Assembly: GCA_001898335.1 (NCBI GenBank)
Contig: MKTS01000015.1
Span: forward strand, 62,001-126,000
Source: Mucilaginibacter sp. 44-25
GTDB lineage: Bacteria; Bacteroidota; Bacteroidia; Sphingobacteriales; Sphingobacteriaceae
DNA: 64,000 nt
Reading direction: 5' to 3'
This document shows positions 16,669 through 25,005 of this stretch, one piece after another. Position 1 is the first letter of the stretch; each line of letters starts with the position of its first letter. The translations under genes and the position numbers were made by a program. The notes below the pieces were generated by a model that saw only the letters and a program-made list of their open reading frames with translations, was not told the origin of the DNA and made no database searches.

Positions 16669-17907
16669 TTATTTTGAGACGATGCTTTTACATTTGAATT
16701 TTTCTCTTAAAATATCCATGTCCTGACTGACCTGGCGATCCAATATTTTTGCGTAGTGTTGAGTTGTGCGAATATTTTTATGACCAAGCATTTTAGAAAC
16801 ACTTTCGATCGATACACCATTTGCGAGAGTCACGGTGGTTGCGAAGGTGTGCCGTGCGATGTGGAAGGTTAGCTCTTTTTGAATCCCACATACGTCGGCG
16901 ATTTCTTTAAGGTACGCATTCATCTTTTGGTTGGTAAGTACAGGAAGCAACCTGCCTTCGTTTGCACATTCGGGATGACCTTCGTACTTGGCTAATATAT
17001 TCAGGGGCACAGGTAGAAGCGGGATACGGGATGCCGTATCTGTCTTTTGCCTTGTAGTGAATATCCACTTGTTATTGTCGATGCCGCTGCTAATTTCTGC
17101 CCGCCTGAGTTTATTAACGTCTGCATAAGCCAAACCGGTGAAGCAACTGAACAGGAATACATCTCTGACTTGAGTTAGGCGGTCGCTAACAAAAACTTTA
17201 TTCTGGATTGCTTCCAATTCCTCACTTGACAGAAAGTCTCTGATCACTTCTTTTATCTTGGTTTTGTATTTGCCGAATGGGTTACGGTCAAGCCAATTGT
17301 TGGCCATGCAGAGGTGCACGATTTTTTTAACGTTCTTTATATATTTGACGGCCGAGTTGTTATTGCAATTCCTTACAGTCCGTAAATAAAATTCAAGCGA
17401 GGTGACAAATTCGTGGTCTAAACGACGTATGTCGATATCAGAAACTTTGTATTTCCATTTCAAAAAATTGATCACATGTTTCAGCGTGGTCTGGTACCGG
17501 ATAGCGGTGGCTGGGGCGTACTCTTTACCGATCAATGCTGCCATCTGTTTGTTATGCTCCTCAAAAATTGCTACGAGCATCCGGGGTGTTTCGACTTCCT
17601 CAATACCATTCATCCGGTCCTTGAAAGACTGGGCAGTGATCGGTAATTTTCTTTCGAGCATCTCGCGATAAACTTCGTAAGCTTTTTGTTCCAGTGTTTT
17701 TAAATGCTTGTTCACTGAACGTGCTTCATCTGAATTACCCATTGCCTTTTGGGCTTCTATGTTCCATATCTCCGGGTTTATTAGCCGCTTTGTAGCTATT
17801 TCAACGCGGGCTCTATCGATAGTAATTCTCTGGTAAATAGGTGCGTTTCCACTTGCATGTTTCTTGGTTCGTTTCAATTGAAACGAAAGGGCAAAAGTTC
17901 TAGTCAT
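16669..17907 (-). CDS. Tyrosine recombinase (integrase) of the island
   Basis: A 412-residue site-specific recombinase. N-terminal ~100 residues form the arm-binding/SAM-like region common in Bacteroidota integrases, followed by a core-binding domain (~105-205) and a catalytic domain. Visible catalytic residues: His349-x-x-Arg352 in FHIARHTFAT, His376 in LGHKNIRTTQ, and nucleophile Tyr385 in QHYAKIL. The usual first catalytic Arg is missing: the motif reads CFTGLAYADV rather than TGLRxxEl, a substitution known from IntDOT-type enzymes. It lies ~250 bp from the 3' end of ssrA, so it should have inserted the island there. The tmRNA gene is read towards it, with a strong bidirectional hairpin between. 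Confidence 0.9.
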   Translation of the reverse strand: MTRTFALSFQLKRTKKHASGNAPIYQRITIDRARVEIATKRLINPEIWNIEAQKAMGNSDEARSVNKHLKTLEQKAYEVYREMLERKLPITAQSFKDRMNGIEEVETPRMLVAIFEEHNKQMAALIGKEYAPATAIRYQTTLKHVINFLKWKYKVSDIDIRRLDHEFVTSLEFYLRTVRNCNNNSAVKYIKNVKKIVHLCMANNWLDRNPFGKYKTKIKEVIRDFLSSEELEAIQNKVFVSDRLTQVRDVFLFSCFTGLAYADVNKLRRAEISSGIDNNKWIFTTRQKTDTASRIPLLPVPLNILAKYEGHPECANEGRLLPVLTNQKMNAYLKEIADVCGIQKELTFHIARHTFATTVTLANGVSIESVSKMLGHKNIRTTQHYAKILDRQVSQDMDILREKFKCKSIVSK

Positions 17908-17910
17908 AAT

Positions 17911-18055
17911 AGGTCTCCCAAATAGTTAAAAAATCATGTTATAAAACACTGACATTCTGACTTGCCTATTTTTGCAAATCATTGATTATCTTATCCTTAT
18001 GGAGATTTGCGAGACCTAAGTTACAAAAGTACTAACAGGTCTCGATTAGGTCTCC
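17911..18055. repeat. AGGTCTC repeats: possible integrase arm or operator sites
   Basis: AGGTCTC occurs at 17911, 18037 and 18048 and its complement GAGACCT at 18011, all between the integrase start and the ssrA end. A related 12-bp direct repeat, ACTCATTTAGAC, sits at 18076-18087 and 18136-18147. Repeated short motifs next to the integrase and crossover site fit arm-type binding sites or integrase autoregulation. Confidence 0.45.
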
Positions 18056-18098
18056 GGACACATGCATTTTTATAGACTCATTTAGACTGAAAAACAAA

Positions 18099-18135
18099 AA
18101 AAAACGCTATAAATCGATGATTTATAGCGTTTTTT
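18099..18135. terminator. Strong bidirectional hairpin between integrase promoter and ssrA
   Basis: AAAAAACGCTATAAATC (18099-18115) pairs perfectly with GATTTATAGCGTTTTTT (18119-18135): 17 bp with a 3-base loop and T-tracts both ways. It terminates the minus-strand ssrA transcript just past its 3' end and insulates the island. Confidence 0.85.
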
Positions 18136-18156
18136 ACTCATTTAGACCTTTTTTAG

Positions 18157-18521
18157 TGGAGCCGGAGGGATTCGAACCCTCGTCCAAACATGGTATAAGA
18201 TAAGCTTTCTACATGCTTAGCTTCTGTTTAATTGTCGGGATAAGGAAGGCCAGTCGCTTGCCTGTACCGTACCCGTAGATGCTTTATCTTACCTGCTTAT
18301 CGCACCCTAAGCAAGCCAGTTCTGTTTGATGATGCCCCATATACCGATTCAACAGAACGGAAAACCGGCGGGACAAAAGCTATGCTAATTCTAAATTAGG
18401 CAGCTAAGGCGTAGTTATTTTCGCCATTTGTAAGTTTGAGCGTTCAGATTAAAGCGCTAATTCACCCAACGCGCTGCATGCTTACCTATTTATCTCCATC
18501 CTGTCAATTCCGGTCGACCCC
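18157..18521 (-). ncRNA. ssrA: tmRNA
   Basis: Transfer-messenger RNA for rescue of stalled ribosomes. The 5' GGGGTCG (from 18521) pairs with CGGCTCC near 18158-18164 to make the tRNA-like acceptor stem; a T-arm with GGGTTCGAATCCC is just inside. The tag-coding part (minus, about 18444 down to 18401) reads ...NGENNYALAA then TAA, a typical Bacteroidota tag. The genomic 3' sequence after the discriminator A is CTA rather than CCA, so CCA is probably completed enzymatically or altered by the island's insertion. It is the apparent integration target of the island. Ends are accurate to a few bases. Confidence 0.93.
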
Positions 18522-18572
18522 ATTTTTTTGAGTTCGCATTTGGCGGTTGCCAGTGTGCAGTTAAATCAACTA

Positions 18573-18580
18573 CAAATATA
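18573..18580 (-). promoter_or_regulatory. Bacteroidota -7 box of ssrA
   Basis: On the minus strand TATATTTG matches the Bacteroidota -7 consensus TAnnTTTG exactly, about 50 bp upstream of the mature tmRNA 5' end, leaving room for a leader trimmed by RNase P. No clean TTTG -33 box is visible. Confidence 0.5.
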
Positions 18581-18659
18581 CGGTATTTTAGTTTGCGGTT
18601 TACATTTTGCGGTTAGCGGAATGTAAAAACACTGCAACCTGCCAACCGCCCACTGCAAC

Positions 18660-19856
18660 CTAAACTCTACCCGGATACTGTTTTAAACCCTCCGCCAGGC
18701 ATTCCATAGCTTTGGCAAGATCCTGGTTGTTTAAAACGTAGGCCATACGTACTTCATTAACACCTGCACCGGGCGTGCTGTAAAAGCCGGTAGCGGGGGC
18801 CATCATCACCGTTTGGTTGTTGTAGCTAAAGTTTTCCAGCATCCACTGGCAAAATTTATCAGCATTATCAATCGGAAACTTAGCCACTACATAGAAAGCA
18901 CCGCCCGGATTGGGGCAATAAACACCATCCATCTGGTTAAGCGCGTTTACAAGCGTATCGCGGCGCGAGGTATATTCTTTGTTTACCGCTTCAAAATATT
19001 CATCAGGTGTATCAACAGCTGCTTCGCCGGCTATCTGCTCCAACATACCTGGTGAAAGGCGCGCCTGCGCAAATTTTAAACCGGTAGCTATTACTTCCTT
19101 GTTCTTAGTGATCAGGCAGCCTAATCTTGCGCCACAGGCACTGTAACGCTTGCTCACGGTATCCATCACTACTACATTTTCGTCAAGGCCATCAAGGTGC
19201 ATGGGCGAGGTAAAGGTGCGGCCATCGTAGCAAAATTCGCGGTAAGCTTCGTCGCTGAACAAATACAGGTCATATTTAAGGCAAAGCTCTTTTAAAGCTT
19301 CTAATTCTTCCCTTGAATATAAATAACCGGTTGGGTTATTAGGGTTACAAATAATGATGGCCTTTGTGCGCTCGCTGATCACTTTTTCAAACTCGGCAAT
19401 GGGAGGCAACGCGAACCCGTTTTCAATGTAGGAAAGTATAGGTTTCACCACCACATCGGTTTGGTTGGCAAAGCCGTTATAATTGGCATAGAATGGCTCC
19501 GGGATAATTACTTCATCTCCTTCATTCAGGCAGGTCATCATGGCAATGGTGATCGCTTCCGAGCCACCTGTTGTAACAATGATGTTATCAGGCGTAATGT
19601 TGTAGCCTAATTTATTGTAATATTCTACCAGCTTTTTGCGGTAACTTAAAGTACCTTCCGAAGCTGTGTAGGCCCACACTTTAAAGTCGATATTTTTGAT
19701 GGCATCCAGCATGCCTTCCGGCGTTTCAATATCCGGTTGGCCGATGTTAAGGTGATATACTTTTTTGCCTTCGGCTTTGGCTTTATCAGCAAATGGGGTG
19801 AGTTTACGTATGGGTGAGGCCGGCATGTGCAGCCCTTTTTGCGAAATTTTTGGCAT
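18660..19856 (-). CDS. Class I/II pyridoxal-phosphate aminotransferase (aspartate aminotransferase-like)
   Basis: About 398 residues, normal length for the family. It opens MPKISQKGLHMPASPIRKL (start at 19856; an ATG two codons earlier is also possible). Fold type I landmarks: NIGQPDIETP near residue 40, TTGGSEAI, NPNNPTGYLYS, SDEAYREFCYDG, and DTVSKRYSACGARLG with the PLP-binding lysine. Family members move amino groups between aspartate/glutamate, aromatic keto acids and 2-oxoglutarate in the cytosol. In many Bacteroidota an aminotransferase of this sort sits inside the aro operon; here it lies 14 kb from it. First chromosomal gene beyond ssrA. Confidence 0.88.
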   Translation of the reverse strand: MPKISQKGLHMPASPIRKLTPFADKAKAEGKKVYHLNIGQPDIETPEGMLDAIKNIDFKVWAYTASEGTLSYRKKLVEYYNKLGYNITPDNIIVTTGGSEAITIAMMTCLNEGDEVIIPEPFYANYNGFANQTDVVVKPILSYIENGFALPPIAEFEKVISERTKAIIICNPNNPTGYLYSREELEALKELCLKYDLYLFSDEAYREFCYDGRTFTSPMHLDGLDENVVVMDTVSKRYSACGARLGCLITKNKEVIATGLKFAQARLSPGMLEQIAGEAAVDTPDEYFEAVNKEYTSRRDTLVNALNQMDGVYCPNPGGAFYVVAKFPIDNADKFCQWMLENFSYNNQTVMMAPATGFYSTPGAGVNEVRMAYVLNNQDLAKAMECLAEGLKQYPGRV

Positions 19857-19916
19857 GGCCAAAATTAGTAAAAGCTTTTAAAACAATTCCTCTTACTTAT
19901 AAGGAATTAACAGGTA

Positions 19917-19946
19917 CAAAAAAGGCACCGTTTATTTACGGTGCCT
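19917..19946 (-). terminator. Terminator after the DUF1573 gene
   Basis: AGGCACCGT (19923-19931) and ACGGTGCCT (19938-19946) form a 9-bp stem with a 6-base loop. On the minus strand it is followed by six or more Ts, so it ends the DUF1573 transcript before the aminotransferase. Confidence 0.8.
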
Positions 19947-19982
19947 GAATATTTTTTATGGCTATTTGTGTAAAACCGGTGT

Positions 19983-20357
19983 TTACTTGGCCACTACCTC
20001 ACCCACAATATTTAAGTATTTGGTAGGCGTTTTGGCATTAGAGGTTACTACAATAGTTTTATTAAAGGCCGATACAGCTGCTGCATTGTAGGTAATTTTG
20101 ATAGAACCTTTTTGGCCGGGTGTTACCGGCGTTTTGGTGTAATCGGCAATAGTACAGCCACAGGTAGGTTTTACTTCGGTTAAAATAAGCGGAGTAGTGC
20201 CAACGTTTGTAAATTCAAATACGGTAGTTACCGGAGTGCCTTGTGGTATTTTACCAAAATCATGCTTCTCCTCGTTAAATTTGAACTCAGCGGTTTGGGC
20301 CGAAGCATTGTATGCAAAGCCTAATATCACCGCACATATTAAAATAAATTTTTTCAT
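19983..20357 (-). CDS. DUF1573 periplasmic/secreted protein
   Basis: A 124-residue protein with a signal peptide (MKKFILICAVILGFAYNASAQ). The mature part is one DUF1573 domain, an immunoglobulin-like beta fold: HDFGKIPQGTPVTTVFEFTNVG, PLILTEVKPTCGCTI with the conserved CGC, then PGQKGSIKITYNA. DUF1573 is abundant in Bacteroidota envelopes but its role is not established; the TCGC motif may bind a metal or form a disulfide. A terminator follows. Stand-alone gene. Confidence 0.85.
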   Translation of the reverse strand: MKKFILICAVILGFAYNASAQTAEFKFNEEKHDFGKIPQGTPVTTVFEFTNVGTTPLILTEVKPTCGCTIADYTKTPVTPGQKGSIKITYNAAAVSAFNKTIVVTSNAKTPTKYLNIVGEVVAK

Positions 20358-20494
20358 CGTTTACGTGTTTGACTGCTACAAATATAAAAGGTTTAATGTA
20401 TTCTCAAAACTAAGGTAAAATCTAACTGTTTAACAGGAACAGTTGGGTAAACAGAACAGAATTTCCTATTTTTACCATCTAAACAGAATTATAT

Positions 20495-22927
20495 ATGCCT
20501 GAAACTGTATTGAACACAGCTGCCGCAAACCATTCTGCCGAACTGAGTTTTGACGATTTTAAAGAGATCGTTATAAACGACTATCGCGTTGGCTTCGAGA
20601 GCCGGCAGGCGAGTTTGCTGGGCAGGAGAGAAGTGCTTACCGGTAAGGCTAAATTCGGCATTTTTGGCGATGGCAAAGAGGTAGCCCAGCTGGCTATGGC
20701 TAAAGCCTTTAAAAAAGGCGACTGGCGCGCCGGCTACTACCGCGACCAAACCTTTATGTTTGCCACAGGCATGAGCAACCTCAAGGAATTTTTTGCCCAG
20801 CTTTACGCTAACCCCGATATTGAGAAAGATCCGGCATCTGGCGGCAGGCAAATGAATTGCCATTATGCTACCCGCTATGTAGATGCTGACGGGAACTGGA
20901 CCAGCCAGACCGATACCATGAACTGCTCGGCTGATATTTCTACCACGGGCGGCCATATGCCGCGCCTGCTGGGGTTGGCCTATGCCTCTAAATTGTACAG
21001 GCAAAATAAAGAACTGGAATATCTGAAACAGTTTTCGATCAACGGAAACGAAGTTGCTTTTGGAACCATCGGAAACGGATCAACCTCCGAGGGATTGTTT
21101 TTTGAAGCTTTTAATGCCGCTGGCGTTTTACAGGTACCCATGGCCATATCTGTTTGGGATGATGCTTACGCCATATCTGTACCTGCAAAGTTGCAAACCA
21201 CCAAAGAAGACATCTCTGAAGTTTTGCGGGGTTTCCAGCGTGATGAAAAGGGTAACGGTTACGAAATATTTAAAGTTCGCGGATGGGATTATGCAGCCCT
21301 TTGTGAAACCTATGAACGCGCTATTAAACTTTGCCGCGAAGAGCATGTGCCTGTACTGATACATGTTGTAGAGATGACACAGCCGCAGGGGCATTCCACC
21401 TCGGGCTCGCATGAACGCTATAAATCAAAAGAAAGACTTACCTGGGAAGAAGAGCACGACTGCCTGCTGCAAATGCGTAAATGGATGATCCAGTCGGCCA
21501 TTATAACCACTGAAGATATTGACGCGCTTGAAGCGGAAGCTAAAAAGCACGTGCGCAATTGCCAGAAAGAGGCATGGGCTGAGCTGGAATCAGAGATAAA
21601 AGCAGAGATAGTACAGGTGCTGCAGCTAACAGAAACTATCCTGCAATCATCGCAACATCGCGACGAGTTGCAGCAGGTTATTACAAGTTTGCAAACCTGT
21701 GTTGATCCGGGCCGTCGCGATACCGTTGCCGCTGCCCGCAAAGTGTTACGCGTTACGGTTAAAGAACCTACCGCTGCAAGGCAGGCACTGGTGAACTGGT
21801 TAAGCCAGGAGAATGAAAAAAACAAAGAGCGTTTTAACTCCAAATTATTTACCAATACGCCTAAATCGCCTTTGTATGTGCCGGTTATTGAGGCACAATA
21901 CCAGGAGGATGCCAGGTTATTAGATGGCCGCGAGGTATTAAATGCCTGTTTTGATGCCAACTTCGAGCGCGACAAAAGCATTGTTGCCTTTGGCGAAGAT
22001 GTGGGCGCCATTGGCGATGTTAACCAGGGCTTTGCGGGGTTGCAAAGTAAATACAGCGATTTGCGTATTACCGATACCGGTATTCGCGAGGCTACTATTA
22101 TTGGGCAGGGCATGGGTTTAGCCATGCGTGGCCTTCGGCCGATAGCCGAAATACAATATCTGGACTATCTATTATATTCCATCACTGTTTTAAGTGATGA
22201 TGTAGCCAGCTTAAGTTACCGTACAGCGGGTGGGCAGCGCGCGCCGCTTATTGTACGTACGCGTGGCCATCGCCTGGAAGGCATATGGCATTCCGGCTCG
22301 CCCCTGGGATTGATCCTTAATGCTTTGCGGGGTATGCACATATGCGTTCCGCGTAACATGACGCAGGCTGCCGGTATGTATAACACTCTGCTAAGGGGCG
22401 ATGAACCAGCCTTGGTGATCGAGTCGCTCAACGGTTACCGTTTAAAAGAAAAGTTACCAGCTAATGTGGGTGAATTTACCGTGCCGCTCGGTAAGGCCGA
22501 AATAGTTAAACATGGTACAGATATAACCGTGGTTTCCTACGGTTCAATGCTGCGTGTAGTAATGGAAGCGGCGGAAGAACTGGAACATTTGGGAATTAAT
22601 ATGGAAGTGATAGACCCGCAAACCTTGTATCCTTTCGATCTGGATAATACTTGTGGTAAGTCGTTACAAAAAACCAATAAGTTACTGGTGATTGATGAGG
22701 ATCTGCCGGGTGGAGGCTCTGCTTATATCCTGCAAAAGATCATTGAGGCGCAGAATGGCTATTATCTCTTGGATGCACAGCCTAAAACCCTTTCGGCGGC
22801 AGAACACAGGCCGCCGTATGGTTCAGATGGCGATTACTTCAGTAAGCCTTCTGTAGATGATGTTATAGAAGCGGTTTACAAAATGATGAACGAAGCTAAC
22901 CCGGGGAAATACCCCACACTATTTTAA
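20495..22927 (+). CDS. 2-oxoacid dehydrogenase E1, alpha-beta fusion
   Basis: An 810-residue fusion of both E1 subunits of a branched-chain-type 2-oxoacid dehydrogenase, which decarboxylates 2-oxo acids using thiamine diphosphate and passes the acyl group to E2. Residues ~20-330 are the alpha part (GYYRDQTFMFATG, TGGHMPRLLG, QGHSTSGSHERY); ~330-460 is a helical linker; ~470-810 is the beta part (VAFGEDVGAIGDVNQGFAGL, IAEIQYLDYLLY, DPQTLYPFD). The thiamine motif reads GNGSTSEG...WDDAYAIS instead of GDG...NN, a variant I believe is normal for this Bacteroidota group. No E2/E3 genes adjoin. A terminator follows within 10 bp. Confidence 0.88.
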   Translation: MPETVLNTAAANHSAELSFDDFKEIVINDYRVGFESRQASLLGRREVLTGKAKFGIFGDGKEVAQLAMAKAFKKGDWRAGYYRDQTFMFATGMSNLKEFFAQLYANPDIEKDPASGGRQMNCHYATRYVDADGNWTSQTDTMNCSADISTTGGHMPRLLGLAYASKLYRQNKELEYLKQFSINGNEVAFGTIGNGSTSEGLFFEAFNAAGVLQVPMAISVWDDAYAISVPAKLQTTKEDISEVLRGFQRDEKGNGYEIFKVRGWDYAALCETYERAIKLCREEHVPVLIHVVEMTQPQGHSTSGSHERYKSKERLTWEEEHDCLLQMRKWMIQSAIITTEDIDALEAEAKKHVRNCQKEAWAELESEIKAEIVQVLQLTETILQSSQHRDELQQVITSLQTCVDPGRRDTVAAARKVLRVTVKEPTAARQALVNWLSQENEKNKERFNSKLFTNTPKSPLYVPVIEAQYQEDARLLDGREVLNACFDANFERDKSIVAFGEDVGAIGDVNQGFAGLQSKYSDLRITDTGIREATIIGQGMGLAMRGLRPIAEIQYLDYLLYSITVLSDDVASLSYRTAGGQRAPLIVRTRGHRLEGIWHSGSPLGLILNALRGMHICVPRNMTQAAGMYNTLLRGDEPALVIESLNGYRLKEKLPANVGEFTVPLGKAEIVKHGTDITVVSYGSMLRVVMEAAEELEHLGINMEVIDPQTLYPFDLDNTCGKSLQKTNKLLVIDEDLPGGGSAYILQKIIEAQNGYYLLDAQPKTLSAAEHRPPYGSDGDYFSKPSVDDVIEAVYKMMNEANPGKYPTLF

Positions 22928-22935
22928 ATTATATA

Positions 22936-22959
22936 GCCCGGCTAAAGCCGGGTTTTTTT
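22936..22959 (+). terminator. Terminator of the E1 fusion gene
   Basis: A 6-bp GC stem, CCCGGC/GCCGGG (22937-22942, 22947-22952) with loop TAAA, is followed by seven Ts. It lies between the E1 gene and the next start at 22965. Confidence 0.85.
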
Positions 22960-22964
22960 ATGAA

Positions 22965-23342
22965 ATGAAAAAGATATTCCTATTAGCAATGGTGATGTTA
23001 ACCGCGTTAACCGCCTCAGCTCAAAACAAAAAACAAATGGTTAGGATAGCTAAGATCACGGTTGACCCGACGCAGCTTGAACAATACAATAGTGCGCTTA
23101 AAGAGCAAATGACAATGGCTGTTAGCGTCGAACCCGGTGTATTAACCTACTACGCTGTGGCAGATAAAAAAGATCCGTCGCACATTACCATATTAGAAAT
23201 TTACGCGGACACCGCGGCTTATCAGTCGCATATTCAAACCCGGCACTTTAAAAAATATAAAGCAACTGTGGCCGGTATGGTAAAGTCATTAGAGCTTGCG
23301 GATGTGGATATCATAGGTGTTGCCAAAAAGCCGGGTATGTAA
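22965..23342 (+). CDS. Secreted antibiotic-biosynthesis-monooxygenase (ABM) family protein
   Basis: 125 residues with a signal peptide (MKKIFLLAMVMLTALTASAQ). The mature part is one ABM ferredoxin-like domain: MVRIAKITVDPTQLEQYNSAL, EPGVLTYYAV, PSHITILEIYADTAAYQSHIQTRHFKKY. Such proteins are putative quinol monooxygenases or haem-binding-like small enzymes; the His-containing TRHF helix is typical. The exported form is common in Bacteroidota. Its start is only 6 bp after the T-tract of the previous terminator, so its promoter must overlap that hairpin or depend on read-through. Confidence 0.8.
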   Translation: MKKIFLLAMVMLTALTASAQNKKQMVRIAKITVDPTQLEQYNSALKEQMTMAVSVEPGVLTYYAVADKKDPSHITILEIYADTAAYQSHIQTRHFKKYKATVAGMVKSLELADVDIIGVAKKPGM

Positions 23343-23397
23343 GTATTTTAGCCTATGGGTAAAAATCTATAATTTCGCCTGCAATAATTAAATACTT

Positions 23398-23976
23398 ATG
23401 GATAACAATTTTTCAGTAATAGCTAACAATATTAAGGCCCGCCGTACCATAAAGCCATCAACCATGAATGGCAATAAGATACCTAACGGCCATATCGCGT
23501 CCATTTTAGAATTAGCAGATTGGGCGCCTAACCACGGCAATACCGAGCCGTGGCGATTTATTGTGTTTGAGGAACCGGCACAATACTGCAAACAGCATGC
23601 TGAGCTATATAAGGTTGCTAACCCGGGCGAAAGTTTTAACGAAACGGTTTATAATAACCTTAGCAACCAGGCTAACACGGCATCGCACGTGGTAATTGCA
23701 TACCAAAAACGTGGCGACTTGCCTAAAATACCGGTTTTTGAGGAAGTAATAGCAACATCTTGCGCGGTACAAAATTTACTATTAGGCGCCACTGCATTAA
23801 ATATCGGCGCTTTTTGGAGTACCGGTGGTATGGTGCTTAAACCCGCATTTGCCGAGCATTTTGGCTTAGGCGCGGAAGACAGTGTACTTGGAGTATTGTT
23901 CTTAGGCTACACAGACAATCAACCGGAAGGAAAGCGTAAGATTCCTTTGGAGGAAAAAATTATCTGGAATAAATAA
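23398..23976 (+). CDS. Nitroreductase-family flavoprotein
   Basis: A 192-residue FMN-dependent oxidoreductase of the nitroreductase family, using NAD(P)H in the cytosol. Landmarks: RRTIKPSTMNGN at the N-terminus (FMN phosphate contact), LADWAPNHGNTEPWRFIVFEE, the central helix EVIATSCAVQNLLLGATALNIGAFWSTGG, and LGVLFLGYTD near the end. Length is normal. The physiological substrate cannot be told from sequence. It stands alone between the ABM and L,D-transpeptidase genes. Confidence 0.85.
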   Translation: MDNNFSVIANNIKARRTIKPSTMNGNKIPNGHIASILELADWAPNHGNTEPWRFIVFEEPAQYCKQHAELYKVANPGESFNETVYNNLSNQANTASHVVIAYQKRGDLPKIPVFEEVIATSCAVQNLLLGATALNIGAFWSTGGMVLKPAFAEHFGLGAEDSVLGVLFLGYTDNQPEGKRKIPLEEKIIWNK

Positions 23977-24063
23977 ATCAATTAAATTATTGATTATTAA
24001 GAAATAAATTGTCGCGATAGTGCTTAATTAGACTTGCGTGACAATTTATTTGTGTTTTTAGCG

Positions 24064-24071
24064 TATATTTG
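24064..24071 (+). promoter_or_regulatory. Bacteroidota -7 box upstream of the L,D-transpeptidase gene
   Basis: TATATTTG matches TAnnTTTG and lies 76 bp before the ATG at 24147. A TTTG occurs upstream but at shorter than the usual 19-base spacing, so the -33 assignment is uncertain. Confidence 0.4.
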
Positions 24072-24146
24072 TTTTACTCACAAACAATTGCACCAACCTT
24101 TACTGCGTTACCCGATATTAAACTAATTGATTAAACCGGATAAAGT

Positions 24147-24944
24147 ATGAGAAAAAATCTGTGGTGGATTGTAGGCGTTTTTTTGTTGCTTTCTGTAGTA
24201 ATTATTAGCTGGAAGCCGGCAAGCGCCATCAAAAGCAATCTGTTAAATAACAAAACAACGAAAGCTTTTACGCCAAAAGAACTTTTTGCGCAATATGTGG
24301 CGGATATATATAATACCGCTAATTTGCAGCAAAGCGGTATGGACCTTTCAGTTTTTCAGAAGGCCTTTACAGGTTACATGAACCTGAAATTAACTAACAA
24401 GCTCCGCAGCGTTAATTATTTAACGGTGGTTGATTTTACCAAATCAAGCCGTACCAAGCGTATGTGGATCATTGATCTAATGAATAAATCATTAGTGCTC
24501 AATACCTGGGTTGCTCATGGGCAGGGTAGCGGTGATGATATGGCTAACCGTTTTTCGAATAATAATGAGTCGCACCAGAGCAGTCTGGGCTTTTACCTTA
24601 CAGATGATGTGTATTTTGGTAAGCATGGCCGCTCATTACGCCTGGATGGCTTAGAGGCTGGCGTTAACAGCGCGGCACGCGCAAGAGGTATTGTGATTCA
24701 CGCTGCCGATTATGTTTGCCAGAACACCATTAACCAGATAGGTCGTTTGGGTCGTAGCTTTGGTTGCCCTGCCGTATCTCCGGAGCTTTCCAATCAGATC
24801 ATAGACACCATCAAAGGAGGTTCGTTATTGTACATCAACGGTAACGATAACCATTATATATCTAAGCTACTTGATGAAACTGTGCCGTCTGGCATATTAA
24901 CTTCTGACACTACAAGCCTTGCATCTAAAATGGCTAAGCTTTAA
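24147..24944 (+). CDS. Murein L,D-transpeptidase catalytic domain protein (YkuD_2 type)
   Basis: 265 residues with an N-terminal signal anchor (NLWWIVGVFLLLSVVII). The catalytic half shows FTKSSRTKRMWIIDL, VAHGQGSGDD, an IVIHAADYV histidine strand and GRSFGCPAVSPE with the catalytic Cys, matching the YkuD_2/L,D-transpeptidase catalytic family. These enzymes cross-link or modify peptidoglycan in the periplasm. It converges on a second L,D-transpeptidase gene of a different subfamily across a shared bidirectional terminator. Confidence 0.82.
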   Translation: MRKNLWWIVGVFLLLSVVIISWKPASAIKSNLLNNKTTKAFTPKELFAQYVADIYNTANLQQSGMDLSVFQKAFTGYMNLKLTNKLRSVNYLTVVDFTKSSRTKRMWIIDLMNKSLVLNTWVAHGQGSGDDMANRFSNNNESHQSSLGFYLTDDVYFGKHGRSLRLDGLEAGVNSAARARGIVIHAADYVCQNTINQIGRLGRSFGCPAVSPELSNQIIDTIKGGSLLYINGNDNHYISKLLDETVPSGILTSDTTSLASKMAKL

Positions 24945-24962
24945 GATAAGGCCAACAATAAA

Positions 24963-25000
24963 TAAAAAAGTCCCGGGATTAATATCCCGGGACTTTTTTA
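24963..25000. terminator. Bidirectional terminator between two L,D-transpeptidase genes
   Basis: A perfect 17-bp inverted repeat, TAAAAAAGTCCCGGGAT / ATCCCGGGACTTTTTTA, with loop TAAT. It has T-tracts on both strands and lies between convergent genes. Confidence 0.93.
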
Positions 25001-25005
25001 TTGGT

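Noticed and set aside
1..18150. Left attachment-site copy of the ssrA end within the island
   Set aside because: I looked for GGAGCCGGAGGG or GATTCGAACCC-like sequence left of the integrase and found none, so the left boundary must lie outside the window.
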